Origin: Fluctibacter corallii
Lineage (GTDB): Bacteria; Pseudomonadota; Gammaproteobacteria; Enterobacterales; Alteromonadaceae
DNA: 64,000 nt
Direction: 5' to 3'
Assembly (NCBI RefSeq): GCF_025751585.1
Contig: NZ_JAOWKX010000002.1
Location: 186,001 to 250,000 of the forward strand
The notes beneath the pieces were generated by a model. It made no database searches. It saw nothing but the letters and a program-made list of their open reading frames with translations, and had not been told where the DNA came from. Positions 25,508 through 33,024 of the stretch are shown here, piece by piece; the stretch's first letter is position 1; each line of letters begins with the position of its first letter. The position numbers and the translations under genes were made by a program.

Positions 25508-26491
25508 TTAGCGTGCTAATCGTTGAAACTTTTTTCTATATTGGCCTGGCGATAAGCCAGTGTGGCGCTTAAATAACCTGATGAATGAACTCGCATCTTC
25601 GTAGCCAACTTGATTAACAATGAGTTCTGTAGAATCGGATGAAAACTCAAGTAATTTCTTGGCAGCTTCTAAACGTACCGTCTTTAAATAGTCAGAGGGC
25701 GTTGTGCGTGTCGCTTGTTTAAACCTTCGCAAAAACGTTCTTGGTGCTAAATTGAGTTTTTCTGGTAGTAACGATAGTGGAAGCGCATGACTGTAATGGG
25801 CCTCGATGTACTCTTGTGCTTGCAAAATTTCTTCATCTTGATGAAATTTTTTGCTGCGTATGTGGGCATAAGCCGCTTGTGTGCCGCGTGAGATTTCTAA
25901 TATGTGAGACTTAGCAACTTGCGATGCAACCTGATAGCCGCAGTAGCGCTCAATCAGTAGCAGAGCTAGGTCAAACCATGCCATGCCGCCACCTGAGCAA
26001 AATAACCTATCGCTTTGCGTGATCATTTGTTCTTCCAGCAAATTAACGTCTGGATAGCGAGAGCGAAACACATCGGCGTAGCCCCAGTGGGTTGTTGCCT
26101 CTTTGTCGGTCAGCAAACCCGCTTCGGCAAGAAAGAATGCGCCGCTGCAATTGCTGGCGATGTCTGCGCCAGCCAAATAGTGATGGCGAATATATTGCAT
26201 TAAGCGTTTGTTTTCTGACAATACATTATCAATATGGCCACCAATGGTCGGAATTAACAACACGTCGGTTTGCATAACGTCTTCAATTGCAATGTGACTT
26301 TCAAGGGTAATGCCATTGATACACTTAATAGGCAAGCCGCCTTTCGAGGCAAGCTGAACGTTAAATTTAGGGCTTATCGCAGCGTGTTGCATGCGCTCCC
26401 ACGTCACGCCTGTGAGAGAAAAGAGGTCTAGTGCGCCCGTGATGGCGCTCGCATAGGCCTGATCAAATCCAAGAATCGTGACTGTGTGCAC
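25508..26491 (-). CDS. GlxA-type AraC-family regulator with DJ-1/PfpI domain
   Basis: A 327-residue regulator. The N-terminal DJ-1/PfpI-like domain (about residues 1-190) has the nucleophile-elbow Cys 115 in ASNCSGAFFLAEAGLL. The C-terminal AraC domain (about 220-322) has two helix-turn-helices (LSLLPEKLNLAPRTFLRRFK and IVNQVGYEDASSFIRLFKRHTGLSPGQYR). Related proteins (GlxA, GbdR, ArgR, CdhR) sense small amino or quaternary-ammonium metabolites and activate catabolic operons. It is divergent from the acyl-CoA dehydrogenase operon across 150 bp containing ATTCGC/GCGAAT half sites 20 bp apart, so that operon is the likely target. Ligand not deducible. Confidence 0.9.
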   Translation of the reverse strand: MHTVTILGFDQAYASAITGALDLFSLTGVTWERMQHAAISPKFNVQLASKGGLPIKCINGITLESHIAIEDVMQTDVLLIPTIGGHIDNVLSENKRLMQYIRHHYLAGADIASNCSGAFFLAEAGLLTDKEATTHWGYADVFRSRYPDVNLLEEQMITQSDRLFCSGGGMAWFDLALLLIERYCGYQVASQVAKSHILEISRGTQAAYAHIRSKKFHQDEEILQAQEYIEAHYSHALPLSLLPEKLNLAPRTFLRRFKQATRTTPSDYLKTVRLEAAKKLLEFSSDSTELIVNQVGYEDASSFIRLFKRHTGLSPGQYRKKFQRLAR

Positions 26492-26529
26492 AAAAATCCA
26501 TCCTTTATTGATAACTTGATTAGATGATT

Positions 26530-26572
26530 ATTCGCAATAATGATAGTTGGCGAATATGACCATAAATATGTC
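26530..26572. promoter_or_regulatory. Inverted half sites between GlxA-type regulator and acyl-CoA dehydrogenase
   Basis: ATTCGC (26530-26535) and GCGAAT (26550-26555) are inverted repeats spaced about two helical turns apart. A short palindrome CATAAATATG (26561-26570) lies beside them. Their position in the 150-bp divergent region suits an AraC-family activator. No footprint-like consensus is known to me for this protein. Confidence 0.35.
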
Positions 26573-26641
26573 GTAAATGACAATTATGTGAAGAGTACGG
26601 GTATGCGAAGCTAAATGCAAAGGTCACGTTAGGTACGCAAG

Positions 26642-28444
26642 ATGGATTTACCGTTAATTAAACGCAAAGAATTAGATTTTCAACTATATGAGTGTTTAGA
26701 CACCGAAACGTTATGTCAAAGAGCACGGTTTTTCGAACATTCACGTGATACCTTCAACGCCGTGCTAGACACAGCAGAACGCATCGCGACTGACAAGTTT
26801 GCTCCTCACAACACACTTGCCGATAAAGCTGAGCCTGAGTTTAATGGACAATCAGTGACGATGCTGGATGCAGTTAAATCAGCCGTAGATGCGTACAACG
26901 AAGCGGGTTTTATTGCTGGTCGTTATGACTATGAGGAGGGAGGAATGCAACTTCCCGAAACCGTAATGACTGCATGTGCAGGCTATTTTATGGCAGCCAA
27001 CCCAAGTACCACTGCATATCCATTTCTGACTGTCGCAGCTGCGAACGTGATCCGTACATTTGCCAGCGATGCTGTTAAATCCGCATTTTTACCACGTATG
27101 TTGGAGGGGACGTATACCGGTACGATGGCATTAACTGAGCCGCATGCAGGCTCCTCGCTGGCAGATATTAAAACGCGCGCGGTCAAGCAAGATGATGGCA
27201 CGTATCGGATCAAAGGGAGCAAACTCTATATTTCGGCAGGCGAGCATGAGTTGAGCGAAAACATTATTCACTTAGTTCTAGCGAAAATTGACGGTGCGCC
27301 TGATGGCGTAAAAGGGATTTCGTTGTTTGCCGTACCGAAATATCGGCTTGATAGTAATAACGAACTTGCGGATAAAAACGATGTGGCGCTGGCGGGTTTA
27401 ATTCATAAGTTAGGCTATCGCGGAACCACATCTACGGCACTGAGTTTTGGCGACAATGACGATTGTTTGGGATATCTTATCGGCGAGGAAAATGTCGGCC
27501 TAAAATACATGTTTCAGATGATGAATGAAGCAAGATTAGGTGTTGGGTTTGGCGCTGCGATGATTGGTTATCGAGGTTATCAATATTCGCTGGCTTATGC
27601 TAAAGATCGGCTACAAGGGCGTGCTGCACCAAATATAGCACCGTCTGATCCGCAAGTGCCTATCATTGAACATGGCGACGTGAAGCGAATGTTGTTGGCG
27701 CAAAAAGCCTACGTAGAAGGTGCAATGGCGCTGTGTTTTTATGGTGCAAGGTTAGTTGATGATATTCACACACTTGAAGACAAAAATGCACGTAAAGAAA
27801 GTACTGAACTATTAGATTTGCTTACGCCCGCTATCAAAGCCTGGCCCTCTGAGTTTGGAGTGAAAGCAAATGATCTCGCCATTCAAGTGCTTGGTGGTGC
27901 CGGTTACACGCGTGAATACCCCGTTGAGCAATGTTGGCGAGACAATCGCCTTAACCCGATCCATGAGGGAACCAACGGTATTCAGGCGCTGGATTTATTA
28001 ACTCGAAAATTATGGCAAAACAGAGGAATGGGGCTAGGGTTATTGCAAGCACGCATAGAGGCCGATTTTGCCAAAGTCTCGTCGGATGATGTAAAGGCGT
28101 TAGTGCATGCCGTATCACCATATTTGGCTCAATTTGTTTCAATTTTACCCAATGCTGCTAAAGGGTTAGGCGACACGCGCTTGCCCGCATCGCTGGCGAA
28201 TGCATCCTGTATGCTGAATGTATTCTCAACGTTACTTGTGAGTTGGATGTGGATTCGACAGGCGAATACGGCTGCAAATGCACTGACAAGGGCAACCAGT
28301 GAAGATGATTTGCACTTTTACCAAGGCAAGCTTCAAGCGGCTAAATATTTCATTCGTTGGGAGCTACCGCTGATTAAGCGTGATCTTAACATTCTGACAC
28401 ACTTCGACTCTTGCTGCGCAGACATGCAGCAGGAATGGTTTTAA
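26642..28444 (+). CDS. Large acyl-CoA dehydrogenase (DmdC-like, with C-terminal extension)
   Basis: A 600-residue flavoenzyme that introduces a 2,3-double bond into an acyl-CoA and passes electrons to ETF. It has the N-terminal helical domain, the FAD/substrate segment MALTEPHAGSSLADIKTRA, the beta domain, and the C-terminal helical domain with Glu near 442 in NPIHEGTNGIQALDL as the expected catalytic base. A further 100-plus-residue extension follows, as in 3-methylmercaptopropionyl-CoA dehydrogenase (DmdC) and long FadE-like enzymes. The actual substrate is unknown; DmdC itself is only one possibility. It is first in a four-gene operon with a 12-bp gap to the reductase and is divergent from the GlxA-type regulator. 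Confidence 0.9.
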   Translation: MDLPLIKRKELDFQLYECLDTETLCQRARFFEHSRDTFNAVLDTAERIATDKFAPHNTLADKAEPEFNGQSVTMLDAVKSAVDAYNEAGFIAGRYDYEEGGMQLPETVMTACAGYFMAANPSTTAYPFLTVAAANVIRTFASDAVKSAFLPRMLEGTYTGTMALTEPHAGSSLADIKTRAVKQDDGTYRIKGSKLYISAGEHELSENIIHLVLAKIDGAPDGVKGISLFAVPKYRLDSNNELADKNDVALAGLIHKLGYRGTTSTALSFGDNDDCLGYLIGEENVGLKYMFQMMNEARLGVGFGAAMIGYRGYQYSLAYAKDRLQGRAAPNIAPSDPQVPIIEHGDVKRMLLAQKAYVEGAMALCFYGARLVDDIHTLEDKNARKESTELLDLLTPAIKAWPSEFGVKANDLAIQVLGGAGYTREYPVEQCWRDNRLNPIHEGTNGIQALDLLTRKLWQNRGMGLGLLQARIEADFAKVSSDDVKALVHAVSPYLAQFVSILPNAAKGLGDTRLPASLANASCMLNVFSTLLVSWMWIRQANTAANALTRATSEDDLHFYQGKLQAAKYFIRWELPLIKRDLNILTHFDSCCADMQQEWF

Positions 28445-28456
28445 ATTAAGGAAAAC

Positions 28457-29461
28457 ATGATGAAAAACAGACAATATCTTCTTGCTTCTCGCCCAGTCGG
28501 TAAACCCACTCGTGAAAACTGGGAGTATGCTGAAACTGAAGTTGAAGGATTGGGAGATAACGAAGTACTTGTTAACGTTGAGTACATTTCATTGGATCCA
28601 GCCATGCGCGGATGGATGAATGAAGGAAAGTCTTACATCGAGCCGGTTCAAATTGGTGAAGTTATGCGCGCAGGTGGTGTGGGCAAAGTGATTGAATCGA
28701 CAGATCCAAACTTCAGTGCGGGAGACTATGTATACGGCCAATTAGGTGTGCAAGCGGTGGCAAAAATCTCTACGCAAGGCCTTCATAAAGTTGACCCAGA
28801 TCTTGCGCCACTGCCTCGCTATTTAGGCGTACTTGGCATGCCTGGCATGACAGCGTATTTTGGCCTGCTGGAAACGGGTCAGCCCAAAGACGGGGAGACG
28901 GTTGTTGTATCTGGCGCGGCGGGGGCTGTGGGTTCTGTCGTGGGACAAATCGCAAAAATCAAAGGGTGTCGCGTAGTAGGTATTGCGGGCGGTAAAGAAA
29001 AGTGTGATTACCTGATTAACGAATTAGGCTTTGATGCTGCAATAGATTACAAAAATGAAAGCGTAAAAGATGGCCTAAAATCAACCTGTCCAGACGGTGT
29101 GGATGTGTACTTTGACAATGTTGGTGGAGATATTTTAGATGACGTATTAACACGCATTAATTTACGCGCCCGTATCGTTATTTGTGGTGCAATTAGTCAA
29201 TATAACAACACAACAGAAGTAAAAGGGCCTTCCAACTATTTGTCATTACTCGTAAACCGAGCGCGTATGGAAGGCATCGTCGTATTTGATAATGCTAAAC
29301 ATTACGGTAAAGCTGCCCAAGAGATGGCGGGTTGGATAGCGCAAGGTAAATTGAAAGCGAAAGAACATGTTGTAGAAGGGTTAGAGACATTTCCTGAAAC
29401 ACTCATGATGCTGTTTGAAGGAGAAAACTTTGGCAAACTAGTGTTGAAAGTGGATTCATAG
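28457..29461 (+). CDS. NADP-dependent medium-chain oxidoreductase (CurA/prostaglandin-reductase-like)
   Basis: A 334-residue zinc-free MDR protein of the CurA, leukotriene-B4-dehydrogenase and alkenal-reductase group, which reduce conjugated double bonds using NADPH. The N-terminal segment ISLDPAMRGWMNE is a group hallmark, the nucleotide motif is SGAAGAVGSVVGQIAK, and YFDNVGGDILDDVL and FGKLVLKV also match. Zinc-ligand cysteines of alcohol dehydrogenases are absent. AAGGAAAAC precedes twin ATGs at 28457 and 28460, either usable. The place between an acyl-CoA dehydrogenase and two SDRs suggests handling of an enoyl or enone intermediate. Confidence 0.9.
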   Translation: MMKNRQYLLASRPVGKPTRENWEYAETEVEGLGDNEVLVNVEYISLDPAMRGWMNEGKSYIEPVQIGEVMRAGGVGKVIESTDPNFSAGDYVYGQLGVQAVAKISTQGLHKVDPDLAPLPRYLGVLGMPGMTAYFGLLETGQPKDGETVVVSGAAGAVGSVVGQIAKIKGCRVVGIAGGKEKCDYLINELGFDAAIDYKNESVKDGLKSTCPDGVDVYFDNVGGDILDDVLTRINLRARIVICGAISQYNNTTEVKGPSNYLSLLVNRARMEGIVVFDNAKHYGKAAQEMAGWIAQGKLKAKEHVVEGLETFPETLMMLFEGENFGKLVLKVDS

Positions 29462-29463
29462 TC

Positions 29464-30225
29464 ATGCACTTACCATTACAAGACAAACATATTGTTATCA
29501 CGGGAGGCGCGTCAGGCATTGGCGCTGACACTGCGCAGTTAGTGGCAGAGCGCGGAGCAAAGGTGGTGATTGGCGACCTAAATGCAGAAGCAGGGGAAAA
29601 ACTCGCTTCGCATATTGTTGCGATGGGCGCTGAGGCTGCTTTTATCCCACTTGATGTCACCAATTCAGAGTCTGTAACGACCTTCTACCAAGGCGCTATT
29701 GAGCGTTATGGAGATATCGATGTCGGCTTAAATAACGCGGGTATCGACCATTTTCCAGCCGCTATGCATGAATTACCCGATGAGGCATTAGATATTAACT
29801 ATGCAGTGAATGTAAAAGGGGTATGGTTATGTATGAAAGCGTTACTTGCCAATATGTTGCCGCGTCAGCAAGGCCATATTATTAATTTAGCATCGGTTGC
29901 GGGGATCAAAGGGTCGCCAATGATTTCTGCCTATTGTGCGTCAAAGCATGCGGTAATCGGGCTAACGAAGTCCACAGCATTGGAGTACGCTAAAGCGAAT
30001 ATTCGTATCAATGCGGTGTGCCCTAGTTTTGTGAATACGCCGATGGTGACTCGCACGTTGTCTCGGTTACCGGAAAAAAATCAGCAGCAAATTATTCGTG
30101 CCAATGCCTTTAAGCGGTTGGGGGAACCCCATGAAGTGTCTGGCGCGATAGCTTGGTTGTGCACAGATGAGTCGAGTTTTATGACGGGTCACTCTGTGGT
30201 GCTAGACGGCGGTTTAACGGCGTAA
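29464..30225 (+). CDS. Short-chain dehydrogenase/reductase (first of two)
   Basis: A 253-residue classical SDR. The cofactor loop TGGASGIG lies near the N-terminus, Asp in VIGDLN after beta 2 favours NAD(H), and NNAG is present. The catalytic set is Ser in NLASVAG and Tyr/Lys in YCASK. The C-terminal MTGHSVVLDGG is the usual ending. It starts 2 bp after the reductase stop codon and lies 16 bp before the second SDR. A 3-hydroxyacyl-CoA or secondary-alcohol dehydrogenase role fits the operon but is inference. Confidence 0.92.
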   Translation: MHLPLQDKHIVITGGASGIGADTAQLVAERGAKVVIGDLNAEAGEKLASHIVAMGAEAAFIPLDVTNSESVTTFYQGAIERYGDIDVGLNNAGIDHFPAAMHELPDEALDINYAVNVKGVWLCMKALLANMLPRQQGHIINLASVAGIKGSPMISAYCASKHAVIGLTKSTALEYAKANIRINAVCPSFVNTPMVTRTLSRLPEKNQQQIIRANAFKRLGEPHEVSGAIAWLCTDESSFMTGHSVVLDGGLTA

Positions 30226-30241
30226 GCCAGTTGGAAGAGTT

Positions 30242-31006
30242 ATGAACAACAATCTTTTTGATTTAAGTGGCAAAATTGCATTAGTCACGGGTGCAAGCCG
30301 CGGTATTGGCGAGTCGATTGCACGTTTATTGGCACAGTATGGCGCTCATGTGATAGTGTCTAGCCGAAAAGTAGAAGGGTGTGAAGCAGTTGCAAGCAGT
30401 ATTCGAGACAGCGGTGGAAGCGCTGAAGCGCTAGCTTGCCATGTGGGAGAAATGGAGCAAATTCAACACACATTTGAGACCATCCGAGCTCAACATGGAC
30501 GCTTGGATATATTAGTGAACAATGCTGCCGCCAATCCGTTTTTTGGTCACATTCTTGATACCGATCTCGCTGCTTACCAGAAAACCGTTGATGTAAATAT
30601 TCGCGGCTATTTCTTCATGTCGGTCGAAGCTGGAAAGCTAATGAAAGACAATGGCGGTGGTGTGATTTTAAATACGGCGTCTGTGAATGGGGTAACGCCC
30701 GGCGATATGCAAGGCATATACTCAGTGACGAAAGCGGCAGTGATTAGTATGACCAAAGCCTTTGCTAAAGAATGCGGCCCATTAAATATACGCGTTAATG
30801 CTCTTCTGCCAGGGTTAACTGACACCAAGTTTGCTTCAGCGTTAACTCAAAATGAAGCCATACTCAATAAGGCCCTAAAAGTCATTCCGTTGGGACGGGT
30901 TGCCGACCCAGATGAAATGGCGGGTACCGTATTGTATTTGGTTTCAGATGCGTCTAGCTACACGACGGGCGCAAGTGTTATTGTCGATGGCGGCATGTTG
31001 GCCTAA
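30242..31006 (+). CDS. Short-chain dehydrogenase/reductase (second of two)
   Basis: A 254-residue classical SDR with TGASRGIG, an SSRK motif after beta 2 (pointing to NADP rather than NAD), NNAA, Ser in NTASVNG, and YSVTK as the Tyr/Lys pair. It differs from the preceding SDR in cofactor-site residues and much of its sequence, so the pair is not a recent duplication. GGAAGAG precedes the ATG. The overall pattern recalls DHRS4-like carbonyl reductases. It is last in the acyl-CoA dehydrogenase operon, ending before a large hairpin at 31042. Substrate unknown. Confidence 0.91.
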   Translation: MNNNLFDLSGKIALVTGASRGIGESIARLLAQYGAHVIVSSRKVEGCEAVASSIRDSGGSAEALACHVGEMEQIQHTFETIRAQHGRLDILVNNAAANPFFGHILDTDLAAYQKTVDVNIRGYFFMSVEAGKLMKDNGGGVILNTASVNGVTPGDMQGIYSVTKAAVISMTKAFAKECGPLNIRVNALLPGLTDTKFASALTQNEAILNKALKVIPLGRVADPDEMAGTVLYLVSDASSYTTGASVIVDGGMLA

Positions 31007-31041
31007 ACCCGCACTCCTGTAACTTTTTATGGGCTTAACAA

Positions 31042-31082
31042 TGTAAACGTCTGCAAGCGTTGGCTTTGCAGACGTGTTTACA
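31042..31082 (+). terminator. Long dyad after the second SDR, terminator-like but without a T-run
   Basis: TGTAAAC (31042-31048) pairs with GTTTACA (31076-31082), and inside it GTCTGCAA (31049-31056) pairs with TTGCAGAC (31066-31073), leaving a 2-nt bulge. It is far longer than the other terminators here, and the following bases are TATATCACC rather than Ts. It may act with Rho, protect the mRNA 3' end, or be an operator. Confidence 0.45.
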
Positions 31083-31096
31083 TATATCACCGCAAA

Positions 31097-31120
31097 ATTT
31101 TACGTGACATTATGTAAAAT
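31097..31120. promoter_or_regulatory. 24-bp dyad upstream of the small hydrolase gene
   Basis: ATTTTAC-gtgacattat-GTAAAAT is a perfect 7+7 bp inverted repeat with half sites 17 bp apart, 71 bp before the hydrolase ATG. The spacing is typical for a TetR- or MerR-like dimer site. No regulator gene is adjacent. Confidence 0.4.
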
Positions 31121-31191
31121 AGTGAACTGTGTGATTGGAAACATCGCACAATCGAAATGCAACAAGCACGTAATATGTATAGTTTTCAGTA

Positions 31192-31851
31192 ATGAAAAAA
31201 AACTTAACTTTGCCATTCAATGACAGGTGCATTCTGGTATGCAGTGATATTTTTGGCGCAACATCGTCATTTCACAGGTTTATCAGTTGGTTATATAAAC
31301 AAACACGTCAACAGGTAGAATATGTTTCTCCTTACGATAGCGCGATCTCTTTCACAGAAGAGGCGGCTGCTTATACCCATTTTAAGCATGTGGGAGGAAT
31401 CGATAGCTATATTGGGCGTTTACAAGACAAAGTGGCAAAAAAGCGAATTTCTCATGTTATTGGTTTTAGTGCAGGGGCGAGTAGTGCATTTCTTGCCTTG
31501 ACTCAATCTCACCAATATCAGCATACTCGAAAACAGCCTAACGCTATGTCCATGTTGAAAAGCATCACGCTGTTTTATCCTGGGCAACTTCGTCATTATC
31601 CTGAGCTAATCAGAACATTTAGCATTGGGCGAGATGTAACAATGCGTATTGTGTTAGCTCGTGAATCTCATTTTGATGAACATGCGCTAAAGGCGCAATT
31701 TACTCAGCAAGGTATGTATAGTGAATGCGTCGACGCTCACCATGGCTTTATGAATCCGTTATCAACCAATAGTGATGAGATTGAGCGAGAAAAGTGGGAG
31801 CAAGAAATCGTTAGCACAATACTGCGTTCTGAAAATCAATGCCTTGCGTAA
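31192..31851 (+). CDS. Small alpha/beta-hydrolase, dienelactone-hydrolase-like
   Basis: A 219-residue alpha/beta-hydrolase. The nucleophile elbow GFSAGAS puts Ser 93 at the tip. The late His in DAHHGFMNP resembles the dienelactone hydrolase ending (HGF), and an acid could be Glu or Asp in ARESHFDE. No signal peptide. There is no clear ribosome site before the ATG. It is separated from the preceding SDR operon by 185 bp with a hairpin and a dyad, so it is probably transcribed separately. It could be an esterase, thioesterase or lactonase; substrate unknown. Confidence 0.75.
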   Translation: MKKNLTLPFNDRCILVCSDIFGATSSFHRFISWLYKQTRQQVEYVSPYDSAISFTEEAAAYTHFKHVGGIDSYIGRLQDKVAKKRISHVIGFSAGASSAFLALTQSHQYQHTRKQPNAMSMLKSITLFYPGQLRHYPELIRTFSIGRDVTMRIVLARESHFDEHALKAQFTQQGMYSECVDAHHGFMNPLSTNSDEIEREKWEQEIVSTILRSENQCLA

Positions 31852-31900
31852 AGTAGGCGCGAAGCAATTACGCGTAGCAGGTGATCAAGAGTGCCGATAC

Positions 31901-31924
31901 CCAGAGGCGACACTCCGCCTCTGG
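31901..31924 (+). terminator. GC-rich hairpin between convergent hydrolase and RND adaptor genes
   Basis: CCAGAGGCG (31901-31909) pairs perfectly with CGCCTCTGG (31916-31924) over a 6-nt loop. There is no T-run on either strand, so it is an atypical or bidirectional end signal. Confidence 0.45.
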
Positions 31925-31940
31925 AAAGGGTGGCCTATGG

Positions 31941-33011
31941 TTACACTTGGTTAGCAATCGTGACAGTTTGCCCTTCTTGTAACCGCTCGGCTCCTCGTGT
32001 TGCGACGCGATCACCGACCTGAAGTGTTGTGTCAGTGATGCTTACGTATTCGCCCATTCCTTCACCTACAGTGACTTTTAGACGGTGAGCTTTGTTCTCG
32101 CTGTCAATAATGATCACATACGTGCCATCTTGGCGAAGAATTAATGCGTCTCGATGGACTGTGAGCTGCTCTTGTGGTGCTTGTACGGGAAGGCTGGCTC
32201 TGACTAACTGTCCGGCTGTCCACGTACTATTTGCTTCTACAGGCAATGACACGCGTAATTCAAAAGACTGTGAACGCGTATCGGCGGCAGGAATAATCGC
32301 TTTGACCGTCGCATTCACTTGCCCTAGATCGCTGGTAACAAGAATCGTATTGTGGTGACGGATAAATGGAATGTACTTAACGGGCACAAACATTCGTGCT
32401 TCAAGGTTTTCTGTGTCTAGAAAGTTTACCAGAATCTCACTGCGGTTAACGTCTGCTCCCGCTTCTCTCAAGCGCTCGGTGACCACACCGGTAAAGGGCG
32501 CGACAACCGTAGTTCGAGTCAATTGGTCGTCAATTTGCTTTAGCCTTAGGGTGGCAATGTCATAATCGGCTTTGGCGAGTTCAAATTGTGATTGGGTTTG
32601 GTCAAGCTGAAACGCAGAGGCGGCATTGGTTTGGCGCAGCGCCGTGAGCCGATTAACTTCGCGCTCTAGATAGCGTATGTTTATTTGTGCGCGCTTGATT
32701 TCCGCTTGCTGCTCAGCTTTTTGCAGAGTGAGCGGCAACGGATCAATTCGGGCTACCGCATCGCCTTTATGCACGATGCTGCCAGGCTCGGCCACATAAT
32801 CAATACGTCCATTGACGCCTGCTGTAAGTTTTACATTATGTCGACTATAAACCGTACCCACAATATCCACAGTGGGCGAAAAGAGTGTTTGCTTCACTTC
32901 CTGTACTTCTACGGGACGTGAATCAACACCAGCTTGCTGAGCCACAGTGCTGGCACTAAGCATGAGCAATCCTGACAGGAATAAGCTCTGAAATAGGGTT
33001 GTTTTTTTCAC
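31941..33011 (-). CDS. RND efflux periplasmic adaptor subunit
   Basis: A 356-residue HlyD/AcrA-type adaptor with a Sec signal peptide (about residues 1-25, ending STVAQQ). Lipoyl half 1 is SIVHKGDAVARIDP, a short coiled-coil hairpin follows, and lipoyl half 2 is TTVVAPFTGVVTERLREAGADV. Then come a beta barrel and a membrane-proximal domain (GERLQEGQTVTI). It starts with GTG at 33011, 13 bp after the permease stop codon, so it is the second gene of the pair; most RND operons have the adaptor first. No lipobox. Substrate unknown. Confidence 0.92.
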   Translation of the reverse strand: MKKTTLFQSLFLSGLLMLSASTVAQQAGVDSRPVEVQEVKQTLFSPTVDIVGTVYSRHNVKLTAGVNGRIDYVAEPGSIVHKGDAVARIDPLPLTLQKAEQQAEIKRAQINIRYLEREVNRLTALRQTNAASAFQLDQTQSQFELAKADYDIATLRLKQIDDQLTRTTVVAPFTGVVTERLREAGADVNRSEILVNFLDTENLEARMFVPVKYIPFIRHHNTILVTSDLGQVNATVKAIIPAADTRSQSFELRVSLPVEANSTWTAGQLVRASLPVQAPQEQLTVHRDALILRQDGTYVIIIDSENKAHRLKVTVGEGMGEYVSITDTTLQVGDRVATRGAERLQEGQTVTIANQV

Positions 33012-33024
33012 GTGATTCGTCCTA

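Noticed and set aside
30607..30828. Open frames antisense to known genes (for example opposite the second SDR, and in the RND permeases and icd)
   Set aside because: They lie entirely within strong coding regions, have no ribosome sites or recognisable domains, and are explained by codon bias of the sense gene.
29464..31006. The two adjacent SDR genes as a recent tandem duplication
   Set aside because: They differ in cofactor-site residues (GDLN versus SSRK), in the catalytic loop (YCASK versus YSVTK) and in most of the sequence, so they are old paralogues at most.
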